DNA of 52,744 nucleotides from Aureococcus anophagefferens (GCF_000186865.1 NW_008705574.1:395744-448487), one strand, 5' to 3'. Shown: positions 1 to 10,800, counted from the stretch's first letter. Notes: a model not told the origin generated them from the sequence alone. Translations and numbers: made by a program.

Positions 1-1689
1 GGAGACGGACGGGTCGTCGAAGGCCGCGCAGACGAACGTGTCGGAGTCGAAGCAGAACGTCTCCATGAGGAACTGGAAGACGTAGTCCTCGTCGTAGTCG
101 CCCGCCTCGTCGAAGCAGGACGCGCACTGCGCTTCGTCGGGCCAGGCGGCCTTGTAGGGCGCCGCGTCCGGGTCCGTGGCCTTCAGACGCAGCGACACGG
201 CGTTGTGCGCCCGCCAGAGCCAGACGTTCGCGTCGATCTGGTTCGAAGCCGCCGCGCCGTCGAGCTCGTCCCACATGGCGCCGAAGTGGGCCGCGCAGTC
301 CGCGCAGCCGAAGAAGTTGACGACGAACGCGCGGATCGCGTCGAGCACGTGGGGCGCCGCGCGGCGGTCGCAGTTCGCCAGCAGCGCGTGGAACAGCAGC
401 CACAAGGAGCACGCGTAGCCGCCCGTGCCCGCGGCCTCGGGCCCCCGCGGCGCGCAGGCGCCGCAGGCCGCCCAGTCGCGCTCGCTCGGCTCGGTGAAGC
501 CGTGCTTGACGAGCTGCTTCGTCAGCGCCTCGCGCTTCCATTTCGGCTTCGCGGCCACGACCGCGCGGAGCTCGTCGGCGCGCGTCCGCCAGTCCTTCCG
601 CGGCAGCGCGAAGCCTAAAGCGTCGAGCCACTCGATCAGGGCACCCAACCGGTCGCCCTCCAGCGCGTCGTCGCGCATGAACAGCGCGTCGTGGAAGCCC
701 ATGCGCACGGCCAAATCGACGGCGACGAGGTAGGCCTTCGGGTCGTCCGAGCGCTTCGTCGCCGCGGCCTCCGTCTGCGCGTCGCCGCCCCGCTTCCAGG
801 CCTGCATGGCCGCCGTGATGTTCTCCTCGGGCGCCCAGGTCACCTCGGGCCGGATGAAGCCCGAGCGCTGCGCGTCCTGGAACCAACCGAGGACTTCGTA
901 CGCGATGAGGACGCCCTGCCACGTGGCCACGGGCCGCCGCAGGAAGGACTTCTTCTGGTCGGCGTCGAAGGACGGGGCGGTGTCCTTGTAGCCGTCCCGC
1001 GTCGCGCTGTAGATCTTGATCATGGGCTGCGCTTTGGCGCCCGCGTGGCGGCACAAGGCGCGGTGCCGCACGCAGTCGATCTCGCCGAAGCGCAACACGT
1101 CCGTGTGGTTCGTCGTCGTCCCCAGCGCGTGGAAGAAGGGCCGCACGCGGCGGCACGCGCCGCAGTAGGGCTTGTAGAAGAAGACGACCCAGTCGACGGC
1201 GGGCCCGTTCCTGCCGCCGAGGTTGAAGCCCGGCTGCGGCGAGATGACGGTCTTGAAGAGCGTCTGCTCGAGCGTCGCGACCTCGGGCTTCGCGAGGCCC
1301 TCGGGCCCGGCGAGCAGCATGGACAGCGCGACGACGCACATGGCGCCGACCATCATCAGGTTCGTCATCTTCGCGGACGACGCGCCGCCGCGGCGCCGCC
1401 GCCGCGCGGCGGGCGTCGCCGGGTCCTCGTCGCGGAGCGCGCGCAGCTTCGCGCGCACGGCGTCGAGGTCGTACTTGGCCGGGTCCAGCGACGCGATCAG
1501 CGCCTCGTCCGCGGCGTCGAGGCGCGTCGCGAGGGCGGCGTCGGTCTCGTCCTTGGCGCCGCCGGTCGCCGCGGCGTCGGCGGCATCGTCTCGCGGCGTC
1601 GCCGCAGGTTTCGGAGTCGTCGCTGATGTTTCTGTCGCCACGGCGTCGGTCGCCGGCGGCGTCTCCGTAGTCGCCTTTTCGTCGGCCAT
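1..1689 (-). CDS. Quiescin sulfhydryl oxidase (QSOX), 3' end missing
   Basis: Flavin-linked sulfhydryl oxidase of the secretory pathway: a thioredoxin domain takes electrons from client thiols and an Erv/ALR domain passes them through FAD to oxygen. From the ATG at 1689 the frame is open for 563 codons to the window edge, so the C-terminus is missing. Residues 1-105 are Ala/Thr/Asp-rich. A hydrophobic stretch near 108-128 looks like a signal anchor. The thioredoxin motif CGAC is at 176-179 (context FFYKPYCGACRRVRPFF). The Erv part has SLWLLFHALL, the redox pair in FFGCADC (C462, C465) and LWLWRAHNAVSLRL, the usual FAD/histidine region. A single thioredoxin domain fits plant and protist QSOX rather than the two-domain animal form. 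It is divergent from the EF-hand gene across 181 bp. No intron is needed in the visible part. Confidence 0.88.
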   Translation of the reverse strand, partial: MADEKATTETPPATDAVATETSATTPKPAATPRDDAADAAATGGAKDETDAALATRLDAADEALIASLDPAKYDLDAVRAKLRALRDEDPATPAARRRRRGGASSAKMTNLMMVGAMCVVALSMLLAGPEGLAKPEVATLEQTLFKTVISPQPGFNLGGRNGPAVDWVVFFYKPYCGACRRVRPFFHALGTTTNHTDVLRFGEIDCVRHRALCRHAGAKAQPMIKIYSATRDGYKDTAPSFDADQKKSFLRRPVATWQGVLIAYEVLGWFQDAQRSGFIRPEVTWAPEENITAAMQAWKRGGDAQTEAAATKRSDDPKAYLVAVDLAVRMGFHDALFMRDDALEGDRLGALIEWLDALGFALPRKDWRTRADELRAVVAAKPKWKREALTKQLVKHGFTEPSERDWAACGACAPRGPEAAGTGGYACSLWLLFHALLANCDRRAAPHVLDAIRAFVVNFFGCADCAAHFGAMWDELDGAAASNQIDANVWLWRAHNAVSLRLKATDPDAAPYKAAWPDEAQCASCFDEAGDYDEDYVFQFLMETFCFDSDTFVCAAFDDPSVS

Positions 1690-1870
1690 CTCGCAAGCGA
1701 AGCAGGCCAGCAGGGTAAAGATGAACCGATTATTGAAGGTGTTGAACCGTTGCTCATTTTCAACCACTTGAGCCGTCCACCAGCAGCGTCGGCAGCCCCG
1801 GTCGCGTCGTTGCCGGCGAGGTTCCGGCCGCTCCCGCGATCAAAGCGATCAAAGCGACCACACGCGCGCG

Positions 1871-4750
1871 ATGATGTACCCGCCGCGCCAGCGCCAGCGC
1901 CAGGGCCGCTGGGGCGACCGGCGGGCCGCGTCGCAGCAGCCCGAGCCGCCGCGCGGCGACCCGCGCGGCGACTACGTCGTGCGCGGCGCGGCGCCGCCCG
2001 CCGCGAAGCGGAGCGGCGACCGGCGCAACGTCATGCGCTTCGTCGAGCGGGAGACCGCGCGCGTCGAGGCCGCGTTGGAAGCGGAAGCGAAGCGCGCGCT
2101 CCACGGCGGCGCGCGGCGCGACGGGTCCGCGGCGCGGTCCGCGCGCGCGGCGCTCGCGACGCGCGCCGCGCGGGGGCACCGGTCCCCCGAGCGGCGGTCG
2201 CGGTCGCCGGAGGCCTACGGCGCCGCGTCCGCGGACTTCGGCGACGACCGGGTCTTCGAGGGCCTCACCGACGCCGAGGTCGCGGCGCTCTACCGCGGCT
2301 GCGAGGAGTCCAAGGCCGACGAGACGGCGACGACCTGCGTGTCGCCGCCGCCGCCCCGGGCCCGGCCGCCGGCGTCGCCCGAGGCCCGCGGCGACACGCC
2401 GCGGCGCGTCGCGTACGCCGAAGCCGCCGCCGACGACGAGGTGCTCGCGGCCTTCGAGATGCTCCAGGCGGAGAACGCGGCCCTGCGCCACGAGCTCGCG
2501 CGCCGCGGGCCGGAGACGGACGACGCGCCGCCCGCGCCCGCGCCGCGGCCCGCGTCGCCGCCGGAGGTCGAGGCGGACGCGGCGCCGCCGCGCGGCCGAA
2601 CCCGTCGGGTCTCCATCTTCGCGAGCCACGAGGCGGCCATCGCGGACGCCATCGGCGAGCGCTGCGCGTCCACGGGCTCGACGAAGTGTTTAGGCGACCT
2701 CGAGCGGGCCATCGCGGCGCGCCACCGCCGCGGCTTCGTCGACGCGGCCGACGTGCACGCGGCCTTTCGCGCCGCGGGCTTTTGCGGCGTCGCGCGCCGC
2801 GACGTCGCCGAGTTCTGCGAGGGCCTCGAGGCCGACGAGCGGGGCCGCGTCGACGCGCGGGAGATCGCGCGGCTGCTCCGCGACGTCGCGCTCGAGCACG
2901 CGGGCGACGGGCCCGTCCTGCGCTACGCGCGGCGCGACGTGTATCGGTCGCCGTCGCCGCGGCTGGGCTCCCGAGGCTACCGGTCGCGGTCCGCGTCGCC
3001 GCGGCCGCGCTTCGCCCGGACCGCGCCCGTCGACGACGCCGAGGACGAGCTCTACGACGCGCTCGCCGGCCGCCGGCCCCCGCCCTGGGCGACCGTCGAC
3101 GCGCTGCGGGACCGCGACCGCGAACGGCTCGCGTCGCGGCTCCGGGGCCGCGACGCGGACGCCGAGGAGCGCGCGCTGCTCGCGGAGCTCGAGGCGCGCG
3201 AGGCCCACGGGGCGCGCCACGCCCACGAGGCGCGCGCGCGCCAGCTCGCGGCGCTCCAGGCGCTCGAGGCCGAGGAGCGGGAGAAGCTCGCGGCGCTCGA
3301 GCGCGAGGAGCTCGAGGCGCGCGGCGGCCGCGCGGCCGCGCTGCGGGCCATGGAGGCCGAGGAGATGCGGAAGCTCGCGGCCCTCGAGGAGGAGGAGCGC
3401 GCGCTCCTCGCCGCGGAGCGCGCGGCGAAGGCCGAGCCGCGCCGCGCGGCTCCCGCGCGGCGCGGCGCGCCCGCGTGGGCCCTGTCGGCGCCTGAGGCCG
3501 ACGCGACGATCCGCGGGCTCCGGCGGCTCGACGTCGACGGCACGGGCGTGCTGCCCGTGGGCGCCATCGCGCGGTCCGTGCCCGCCAAGTGCCTGAGCCG
3601 CCTCCTCGAGCTCCTGCCGTCCGCCAAGCACGCGGACCCCGCGAATCGACGCGTCGCGGACCTCGCGAAGCGGCTCCGGTCGGCGCTGACGCGGAACGCG
3701 ACGTCGCCCTACAGCCGCGTCGCCGTGGACGTGCGCGAGATGATGGACGACGAGCCGCAGCTCTTCGGCGAGGGGTCCAGGGAGGCCTTCCGCGAGTGCT
3801 GCCGGAGGGTCGCGAAGCCCGTGGCGCAGGCGGACGTCGACGCGCTCTTCCACCTCGTCGACGACGACCGCGACGGCGTCGCGTCGAAGCGGGAATTGAT
3901 CCACTTCGCGCGGGACCCCGGCGGCGAGTGGACGCGGCGGTCGGGCCTCGCGAAGCTCGACGAGGACTCGCCGCGCGGCGGCCACCGCGCGGCGCCCGAC
4001 GCGGCGATCGACGAGGCCGCGCTCGTGCCCTACGAGCCCCTCGTGCGCGCCCTGGTCCACCGGGCCGCGGCGCCGCGGCACCACCCGCACCTCCGCGCCG
4101 TCGCGGCGCGCGTCGCGCGGTCGCTGGCGGCCGACGACGGCTACGAGCCGGGCCACGCGGGCAAGGCGCGGCAGCGGCCGTTGCTCGAGCCCCTGTACCG
4201 GTCCCTCGAGCGCCTCGAGCGCAAGCACGGCCGCGCGCTGGCGTGGCGCGAGCTCCTCGGCGTGCTCCGCGGCCGCGGCGTGCTCCGGGCGCTCTCCGCG
4301 CGCGACGTCGACCTGCTGAAGACGGAGTTCGCCGACGACGGCGGCGCCGTCGACTGGCGGAGCCTCCTGACGCTCTGCGAGCGCGCGGCCCACGAGGACC
4401 CGGATTCGAACGACCGCGCGAAGCGCGACCGCGTCACGAAATCAGCGGCCAAATCGCTGCTCGACGCGGCGACGCGCGACCGCGTGGCCGCGCGCGGCGA
4501 CGACCCGCGCGACGCCTTCGCGGCGTCGCTGCGGCGCCTCTTCGCGGACATGGACGCGAACCGCGACGGCGTCCTGTCGAAGCGCGAGATCCGCGACGCG
4601 CTCAGCGCCTTCGCGCACCGCGACCGCCAGCCCTTCCTCCGGCCCCACCAGCTCCAGACGCTCTTCGACGTCATCGACCTCGACGGCGACGACCGCATCT
4701 CCTACCCGGAGCTCGTCGAGTTCCTCATCGCCAACGTCGACAAGTTCTAG
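1871..4750 (+). CDS. Large EF-hand protein with central coiled coil
   Basis: Single-exon protein of 959 residues, probably a Ca2+-binding scaffold. The N-terminal 270 residues are Arg/Ala/Pro-rich and low in complexity. Around 440-530 is a charged coiled coil built from LAALE-type units. Calcium loops are seen at about 664 (DDDRDGVASKREL), 894 (DANRDGVLSKREI) and 935 (DLDGDDRISYPEL); a weaker one is near 552 (DVDGTGVL). The last two form a standard EF-hand pair at the C-terminus. I do not recognise an orthologue. The ATG at 1871 is followed at once by another ATG-free Pro/Arg/Gln-rich stretch, so the exact start is likely but not certain. Confidence 0.75.
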   Translation: MMYPPRQRQRQGRWGDRRAASQQPEPPRGDPRGDYVVRGAAPPAAKRSGDRRNVMRFVERETARVEAALEAEAKRALHGGARRDGSAARSARAALATRAARGHRSPERRSRSPEAYGAASADFGDDRVFEGLTDAEVAALYRGCEESKADETATTCVSPPPPRARPPASPEARGDTPRRVAYAEAAADDEVLAAFEMLQAENAALRHELARRGPETDDAPPAPAPRPASPPEVEADAAPPRGRTRRVSIFASHEAAIADAIGERCASTGSTKCLGDLERAIAARHRRGFVDAADVHAAFRAAGFCGVARRDVAEFCEGLEADERGRVDAREIARLLRDVALEHAGDGPVLRYARRDVYRSPSPRLGSRGYRSRSASPRPRFARTAPVDDAEDELYDALAGRRPPPWATVDALRDRDRERLASRLRGRDADAEERALLAELEAREAHGARHAHEARARQLAALQALEAEEREKLAALEREELEARGGRAAALRAMEAEEMRKLAALEEEERALLAAERAAKAEPRRAAPARRGAPAWALSAPEADATIRGLRRLDVDGTGVLPVGAIARSVPAKCLSRLLELLPSAKHADPANRRVADLAKRLRSALTRNATSPYSRVAVDVREMMDDEPQLFGEGSREAFRECCRRVAKPVAQADVDALFHLVDDDRDGVASKRELIHFARDPGGEWTRRSGLAKLDEDSPRGGHRAAPDAAIDEAALVPYEPLVRALVHRAAAPRHHPHLRAVAARVARSLAADDGYEPGHAGKARQRPLLEPLYRSLERLERKHGRALAWRELLGVLRGRGVLRALSARDVDLLKTEFADDGGAVDWRSLLTLCERAAHEDPDSNDRAKRDRVTKSAAKSLLDAATRDRVAARGDDPRDAFAASLRRLFADMDANRDGVLSKREIRDALSAFAHRDRQPFLRPHQLQTLFDVIDLDGDDRISYPELVEFLIANVDKF

Positions 4751-5076
4751 CCTCGAACTAGCTTCGTAAGTGCGTCGAGCTCGCGAGTCGAGAGGCGTCA
4801 TTACCGGTCGCGCGAGCCTCGATCGAGTCGAGGGCGAGAGACGCTCAGATCACTTGCACTCGGCCGCTTGGTCCGAGGGCCGTCTGTGAAGGTCTACGCC
4901 TAGGTCTGTTCACTGAAGAAGTTCAGCCCGGAGCCTGCGGAGGCGTCCCCGGTCGCTGACTTGCACGCAGTGGTGAGAGCTAAGCCGCCACTATCCCGCG
5001 CCCCGCCGCTCTCCATCGCCGTGTTAGCCCCGCGGCGCCCCGAATCGCTTACCCCCTCAGCGCATAACGCACCGCC
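4751..5076. other. Intergenic, 326 bp
   Basis: Lies between two genes on the + strand and must hold the 3' end of the EF-hand transcript and the promoter of the MYND gene. GC content falls toward the downstream start codon. I see no repeat, RNA gene or recognisable promoter motif. Confidence 0.5.
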
Positions 5077-6264
5077 ATGGCCGGAGACGCACACGGCGAC
5101 AAGATGAAACCAGAGAAAGAGGAGGGCGACGAGCCTGAGTGGAAGAAGAAGCAAAGAGAATTCGAGCAGGTCAAAGCTAGGGCGAAAGCCCTGAGACTCC
5201 GCACTACCTGCACGATCTGCGGCGCCAAGTCAAAGCTCCCGTGCCCCTGTGGAACAACGCAATACTGTTCGGTCGCGTGCCAAAAGGTCGATTGGCGCGA
5301 TCGAGGGCACCGCGAGGCGTGCAAGAAGATCCGGGGCGAGCGGGCGGCGGAGGCGGCGCGGGCGGAGGCGCCGCCGTCGCCCCCGAAGCCCGTCTTCTAC
5401 GGCCCCGCGCCGCGGTCGCACGCCGACGAGGTCCGCGCGCGCATCGCCGCGGAGCACGAGGCCGCTCGCGCGCGGCGCGAGGCGAACCCGGAGCGGGAGC
5501 CAATTTCGGCGCGGTACGGGTCGCGGTGTCCGCTCTGCCTCGAGAATTGGGACGTGAATGAACACAAAATTCTTATGTGCTGTTGCTGCCGGTCGATCTG
5601 CTCATCGTGCAAACGTAAGACTCTTGCGTTCGTCACGACGCCCGACAAGCCATGTCCTCTCTGTCGGACACCGTACCCGAAATCTACAGCGGAGACTCTT
5701 GCGCGACTTCGTCGCCACGTGGAGAACGATTTGGCAGAAGGAATCACGTTTTTGGGAAATGAATACGTCATTGGTGGGTTGGGTCTCGTCAAGTCTGACA
5801 AGAATGCTGCGAAACTTTTCAAGCGCGCGGTGGAGCTCGGAGATGCGGAAGGGATGTTTCGTCTTGGGGAGCTCTACTTCTCTGGTCAAGGTGTCAAGCA
5901 GAACAATGCCAAGGCGAAACAGCTTTTCAAGATGGCAGCGGACATTGGGCATGCACGTGCGCAGTGCAAGTTCGAAGTAATGCTTCAAATGGAGATTCGC
6001 GAATCACAGATCGACGAAGGACTACACACCTCGCATAACAACGAATCCATTCGTTATATGACATTAAGCGCTGAACAGGGCCTTACCTTTGCGGAGTATA
6101 CGCTCGGCACCTTCTACTTGACCGGCCAAGGTGGCCTGAGCGTCGACATCGCGAAAGCCTTGCCCCTTCTACAGCGAGCGGCCGCAAAGGGCGACAAGGG
6201 GGGCATTGAAGTGCTTGCGGAAGTGGAACGCCGACTGCGTCAGCGCTCGCCACCACCGAAATGA
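5077..6264 (+). CDS. MYND-RING-Sel1 repeat protein
   Basis: Single-exon 395-residue protein of unknown target. The order is: charged N-terminus; MYND zinc finger with C45, C48, C56, C58, C64, C68, H78 and C82; Ala/Arg-rich linker; RING-like zinc domain from about C151 (CPLCLEN) to the closing CPLC at about 194; then two pairs of Sel1-like repeats (AVELGDAEGMFRLGELYFSG, SAEQGLTFAEYTLGTFYLTG). MYND and RING domains bind proteins or ubiquitin conjugates, and Sel1 repeats act as scaffolds, so a ubiquitin-ligase adaptor role is inferred. Base use is odd: from about 5540 to 6240 third positions are mixed and GC is visibly lower than in every neighbour, while the linker (5330-5500) has normal high GC. 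This suggests a different age or origin for the RING-Sel1 part. Confidence 0.85.
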   Translation: MAGDAHGDKMKPEKEEGDEPEWKKKQREFEQVKARAKALRLRTTCTICGAKSKLPCPCGTTQYCSVACQKVDWRDRGHREACKKIRGERAAEAARAEAPPSPPKPVFYGPAPRSHADEVRARIAAEHEAARARREANPEREPISARYGSRCPLCLENWDVNEHKILMCCCCRSICSSCKRKTLAFVTTPDKPCPLCRTPYPKSTAETLARLRRHVENDLAEGITFLGNEYVIGGLGLVKSDKNAAKLFKRAVELGDAEGMFRLGELYFSGQGVKQNNAKAKQLFKMAADIGHARAQCKFEVMLQMEIRESQIDEGLHTSHNNESIRYMTLSAEQGLTFAEYTLGTFYLTGQGGLSVDIAKALPLLQRAAAKGDKGGIEVLAEVERRLRQRSPPPK

Positions 6265-6375
6265 ATGTTCAACGCACGGCGCGGGAAGCCTATCCGAGTC
6301 GCCGTGACGTGACCGCTCGGCGCCCTTCTCACGTCCCCCCCCCATGAAATTCCGCGGGCCGCGGCGTCCTAAGGC

Positions 6376-7077
6376 TTAGGCCCGCCGCCGCACGACGGCG
6401 TGGATGACGTCGTCCCGGCGGAGGCCGTAGTCGAGGAGGAAGAAGTGGTTCGAGAGCGGCGTGCCGTCCGCGCCGACGAGCTCCCAGCCCGTCGAGAGGT
6501 CGTCGCGGTCCCGCGGCCGTCCCTCGAGGGCCCAGTCGCCGCCGCGGGCCGCCTCGATGGCGCGCTTCACGTCCGACACCGCGTCGTACTCGGAGCAGTT
6601 GACGGCGAAGCGGCTCCCGCCGGCGACGACCGCCGCGGCCTCGACGCGGAGCTCGGTGGCGATGCCCGCCTTGACGGCGTCGTCGCCGCCGAGGAGCTCC
6701 TGCTCGAGGAGCAGCACGACGTCGTGGACGTCGTGGAACGCGTCGTCGCGGAGCTCGCGGAGGCTGTACATCTCGCACGCCGCCGCGACCAGATGCTCCG
6801 CGCCGAAGGCCGCGTCCGTGAGCGCGCCGTAGGCGTCGACGACCTCGGCGAGCGCCGCGTCGCCGTCCTCGACGTCGGCGCCGCGCGTGTCCGGGTGGAG
6901 CCGCATGGCGAGCCGGCGGAAGGCCGCCTTGATCTCCGCCTCCGAGGAGTGTTTGTCGACGCCGAGGACGACGTAGGGGCTCCGCTTCGGCGCGGGCGGC
7001 TTCGACGGCGCGCAGCTCCCAAAAGGGTTGCGGCGCGGCGCGATGGGCCGCGTGCGCCGCACGAGGAGCCGGAGCAT
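6376..7077 (-). CDS. DnaJ-domain protein, probably mitochondrial
   Basis: Co-chaperone of the J-domain class, which stimulates Hsp70 ATPase. The 233-residue frame starts at ATG 7077 with an Arg-rich amphipathic leader (MLRLLVRRTRPIAPRR) typical of a mitochondrial presequence. The J domain spans about 33-85, with the HPD tripeptide at 61-63. The rest is not a standard zinc-finger DnaJ. The last 65 residues (ending FFLLDYGLRRDDVIHAVVRR) look like a beta-grasp ubiquitin-like fold, which is inference. It is head-to-head with the next gene across 109 bp, so the two probably share a promoter region. Confidence 0.8.
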   Translation of the reverse strand: MLRLLVRRTRPIAPRRNPFGSCAPSKPPAPKRSPYVVLGVDKHSSEAEIKAAFRRLAMRLHPDTRGADVEDGDAALAEVVDAYGALTDAAFGAEHLVAAACEMYSLRELRDDAFHDVHDVVLLLEQELLGGDDAVKAGIATELRVEAAAVVAGGSRFAVNCSEYDAVSDVKRAIEAARGGDWALEGRPRDRDDLSTGWELVGADGTPLSNHFFLLDYGLRRDDVIHAVVRRRA

Positions 7078-7186
7078 CGTCTCGCGCAGGCCTCAACGAG
7101 CGTTGTTGACCTGCAAGTTCGCTGAATTACCACAACACAGCCCGTGGCTCACATCCACCGCCGTCGTCGCAAGTCGTCTTCCACCT

Positions 7187-7891
7187 ATGCAGGCCCACAG
7201 CGTCGAGCCCGAGTCCGGCGACGACGACGACGCGGAGCTGTCCGCGGCCCACAAGGCGAGCCTCGCCCGCGCCAAAGAGGAGCTCGAAAAGTCGAAGGGC
7301 AAGGCGAAGGAGCTGGAGCTCGCCAAGGCCCAGGAGGATGGCCGCAAGGCGCTGGCCCTCGCCATGGCGAAGATGAATTTGACGAAGATCACGATCCGCT
7401 ACGAGCCCTGCGACGACCCGGAGCTGTGCTTGGGCGTCAAGTGCGCCATCCCCGCGAAATGGCTCGAGAAGCCGACGCCGGCCGCCAAGCTCGTCAAGTT
7501 CTTCACGCAGACCTACAACCAGCGGCGCCGGGCGAGCCTCGACCCGAAGCAGCTGCGGCTCATGCTCAAGAACCGCGGCGCGCCCCTCGACCCGGCGACG
7601 CCCATCAGCAAGCTTTTAGAAACAGAGGGCCTCGGCGACACGATCTACGTCGGCGTGCCCCCGGCGCCGGACCCGTGCGCGCACCTCGACCGCCAGGCCA
7701 TGGAGCTCATCAACCAGTTCAACCAGCGGATCATCGACCACAGCGCCCTAACGGCGCGGCTCCACGACATCGAGCTCGAGCGGAAGCGCATCCGCGGCGA
7801 CGCGCCGCCCGACGACGACGAGCCCGGCGCCATGGAGGGCCCGGCCATGCCCGCGGGCGACGCCTTCGACTTCGACGAGGACGTGTTGTAA
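7187..7891 (+). CDS. Conserved-looking protein of unknown function, beta-grasp-like
   Basis: A 234-residue protein starting at ATG 7187. The frame is open further upstream, but that part overlaps the promoter shared with the DnaJ gene. Residues ~14-55 form an acidic then Lys/Glu-rich helix. The middle (about 65-155) alternates strand-like and helical stretches, including ITIRYEPCDDPELCLGVKCA, and resembles a ubiquitin-like fold, although I do not recognise a family. The C-terminus is acidic (FDFDEDVL). Its stop codon is only 5 nt from the stop of the convergent helicase fusion gene, so the two mRNAs must overlap at their 3' ends. Confidence 0.6.
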   Translation: MQAHSVEPESGDDDDAELSAAHKASLARAKEELEKSKGKAKELELAKAQEDGRKALALAMAKMNLTKITIRYEPCDDPELCLGVKCAIPAKWLEKPTPAAKLVKFFTQTYNQRRRASLDPKQLRLMLKNRGAPLDPATPISKLLETEGLGDTIYVGVPPAPDPCAHLDRQAMELINQFNQRIIDHSALTARLHDIELERKRIRGDAPPDDDEPGAMEGPAMPAGDAFDFDEDVL

Positions 7892-7896
7892 CTTTT

Positions 7897-10800
7897 TTAC
7901 TCCTCGATGCGGAGGTAGAGGCTCTCGTTCGTGACGAGGCCGCAGACGAGCGCGTCCGTGTGGTGGTCGAGCGCGTTGTGCGTCTCGTACTCGCCGAGCC
8001 CCAGCAGCACCTCGCGGACGACGTCGACGTAGGACAGCACGCGCATGACGGACTTGACGAAGGACCCCAGGAGGTGCGGGTCGACGCAGCGCGCGACGCG
8101 GTGGATGTCCTTCGTCGCGGCCCAGTCGAGCATCATGCCCATGAGGCGCCGCGGCGGCGGGTCCTGGTCGAGCTGCAGCGCGAGCTCGTCGGCGTAGGCG
8201 CAGGTCGCCAGCAGGTTCGGCGACGGCTTCGCGCTGTCGCCGGGCAGGGGGTCCTCCGCGTTGCCGCTCCGGTCCGGGATGAAGAGGCAGATCCACGCGC
8301 AGACCTCCTGGAGCGTCAGCGCCTTGAGCGCGCCGTCGGCGATGCACGTGCCCACGATCAAGGGCTCGCCGTCCGCAAAAGCCGCCGCGCATCTGCCCCG
8401 CGGCGTGAGCTCGCCGTTCGCGTCGACGAACGCGGCGTACTCGAGCCACTCGGCCGCTGAATGCCAGTCGCCGGCGAGGGCCGTCTTGTTCGCCTCGATC
8501 TCCGCCGCCTGGCGGTCCCGCGCGCCGTAGGCGTGGAACGCGTCGAGGAACGCGGACGCGCCGCCCGGGAAGTTATCCTGCAGCTCGCGCTTCTCGCGCT
8601 GCAACTTCTTCAGGTCCTTCTGCTTCAGGGAGACGCCGATGGCGCCCGTCTTCGCCGGGTCGAGCTTCGCCTCCACGGCCCTGAAGCGCTCGAAGGCCGC
8701 CGCGTGCGCGTCTTGTTCGCCGTCCGCGGCGCCCATTTTTTTGGACAGCAGGTCGTTCGCGCGCCGCGCCTCGTCGGCCTTGAGCGTCTTGCCGAGCACG
8801 GACACGTCGTGGCCCCGCGCGAGGTGGCGCAAAACGAAGGGCCGGTCGACGACCAACTGGCTCGTCGCCGCGCAGACGTCCGCCGTGAGCATGCGGTTCA
8901 TCTCGTGCACCGGACACAAATTCCGCAGCCCCGCGACGGACAGCGTCGGCGCGTAGACGACGTAGCCCACGACGTCTAAGCCGCGGCGGCCCGCGCGGCC
9001 CGCCATCTGCCAGAACTCGTCGACGCGCAGCCAGCGGTGGCCCTGCTTCGAGCCCGTGTCGTCGGGCTTGTCGAGCTGCGAGAACGCGACGGTCCGCGCG
9101 GGCATGTTCACGCCGACGGCCAGCGTCTCCGTGGCGAAGACGAGCTTGACCAGCTTCTGCTGGAAGCAGAGCTCGACGTACTCCCGGAGGATGGGCAGCA
9201 TGCCGCTGTGGTGGTACGCGACGCCCTTCTCCAGCAGCCCGTTGATGTCGCGGTAGGCCTCGAGCTCGCCGAGCTCGGGCATGTAGCGCTCGAGGTACTT
9301 GCGGTGCATCTGCTTGCGCTTCGCCTCGGCGTCGCGCGCGCGGCCCTGCCGCTTCTCGTCCTCGGCCTCCCACGCCGCGAGCGCCTCCGCGCCCTCGGTC
9401 TCGTCGGGCTTCCGCGGGCCCTTGGTGCCTAAGAGCAAGTTCAGCGACTTGCAGGCGTGGGCGCCCTGGCAGCAGAGCTTGCGCGACATGCAGAAGACGA
9501 TGCCCGGCAGCTTGTCCGCGGCGTCCAGCGCGCGCGCGAGCTTGAGGCACTCGTGCGTGAAGTTGATGGGCGCGCCGCCGCCCTTGCCGCCCTTGCCGCC
9601 GCCTTTCCCGCCGCCGCCGCGGCCGCCCTTCTTCGGCGCCGCGGCGGACGCGCCGCCGCGGCCGCCGGAGAAGGCGTCGCGCTGGGCCTGGCGCTCCGCG
9701 TCGCGCTCCGCGCGGTGCGCGGCGCTCTTCTCCGCGGCGGCCGCGGACTTCTCGTTGCGCTTCTCGAGGGCGTCCTTGGACAGGAGCTTGTGGAAGACCT
9801 GGTCGTCGAAGACGCCGCCCTTGCGCGCGGGCGAGTCGTGCGTGCCGTAGAACCTGGGCAGGAAAAGAGTGCGAAATTTCCAACTTTGGAGGCTCGTATC
9901 TCGGTCGATTTCCACTCGTTTCGGCTAATTTTTGGACGAGCGATCATCTCTCGGAGCGCTCTCGACGCGTGGATGCTTTTTCCGGAACGCGCGCGCGCGA
10001 AACACTCATGTTGAAGCGAACTTGAATCACTCTTTTCCCGCCCTGCCGTAGAACTCGAGGAGCGCGCCCGTCCTCGGGCACAGCCCGCCGACGTGGAGCG
10101 GCACGTGGCGGTCCAGGCGCCGCACGAGCTTGCCCGACCGCTTCCGCGCCGACTCGATCCAGTGGAGGAAGTTCTGGGGGTCCTTCAACGTGGCCGACAG
10201 CGCGACTAATTGGATGTGCTTCGGGAGGTGCATGAGCGTCTCCTCCCACACGGCGCCCCGGTCGACGTCGTTGATGTAGTGGATCTCGTCGCTGACGACG
10301 CAGCCGAGCCGCTCCAAATCCGGGTCGCGGTCGTTCGTGTGGCCCTCGCGGATCAGCGTCTCCAGCGCCTTCCGCGCCTCGTCGTCGCCCGCGGCGGCCG
10401 CGGCCTGCGCGGCCGAGAAGTGGACCGCGCCGCCCGCGCCGGGCACGCCGTTGTCCGCGCCCGACGCCTTGACGAGCTTGTTCCGCAGGATCTCGCTCGT
10501 GCAAATAATCAACTCCTTCTCGCATCCCGGCGGCGCGCGGATCTTGACGTCGCCGGTTAGGAGCGTCACGTGCGCGTCGATGCCGCGCCCCCGGAACCAC
10601 TGCGTGAACTCCGAGAACTTCTGGTTCGACAACGCCTTGATGGGCGACGTGTAGACGGCGCGCTGGCCCCGGGCGAAGGCCTGGAGGATGGCGATCAGCG
10701 CGACGGCCGTCTTGCCGCTGCCCGTGGGCGCCATCGCGAGGAGGTCCAAATCCGGGTCCGTGATCACCGCGAGGGACCGCTGCTGGAAGTCGTCGATGGG

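Noticed and set aside
1750..3495. Long Arg/Ala-rich open frames (here and on the opposite strand at 2690-4393, 16448-17788, 18876-20574, 22433-24862)
   Set aside because: In GC-rich DNA the off-frames of real genes stay open. These lack domains, and the in-phase frames carry clear motifs.
9441..10014. Recurring short peptides such as MDERSSLGT and [12 protein letters not shown] at many sites, as if from a transposase
   Set aside because: They are translations of the introner sequence itself in various frames. No element here is long enough to encode a transposase.
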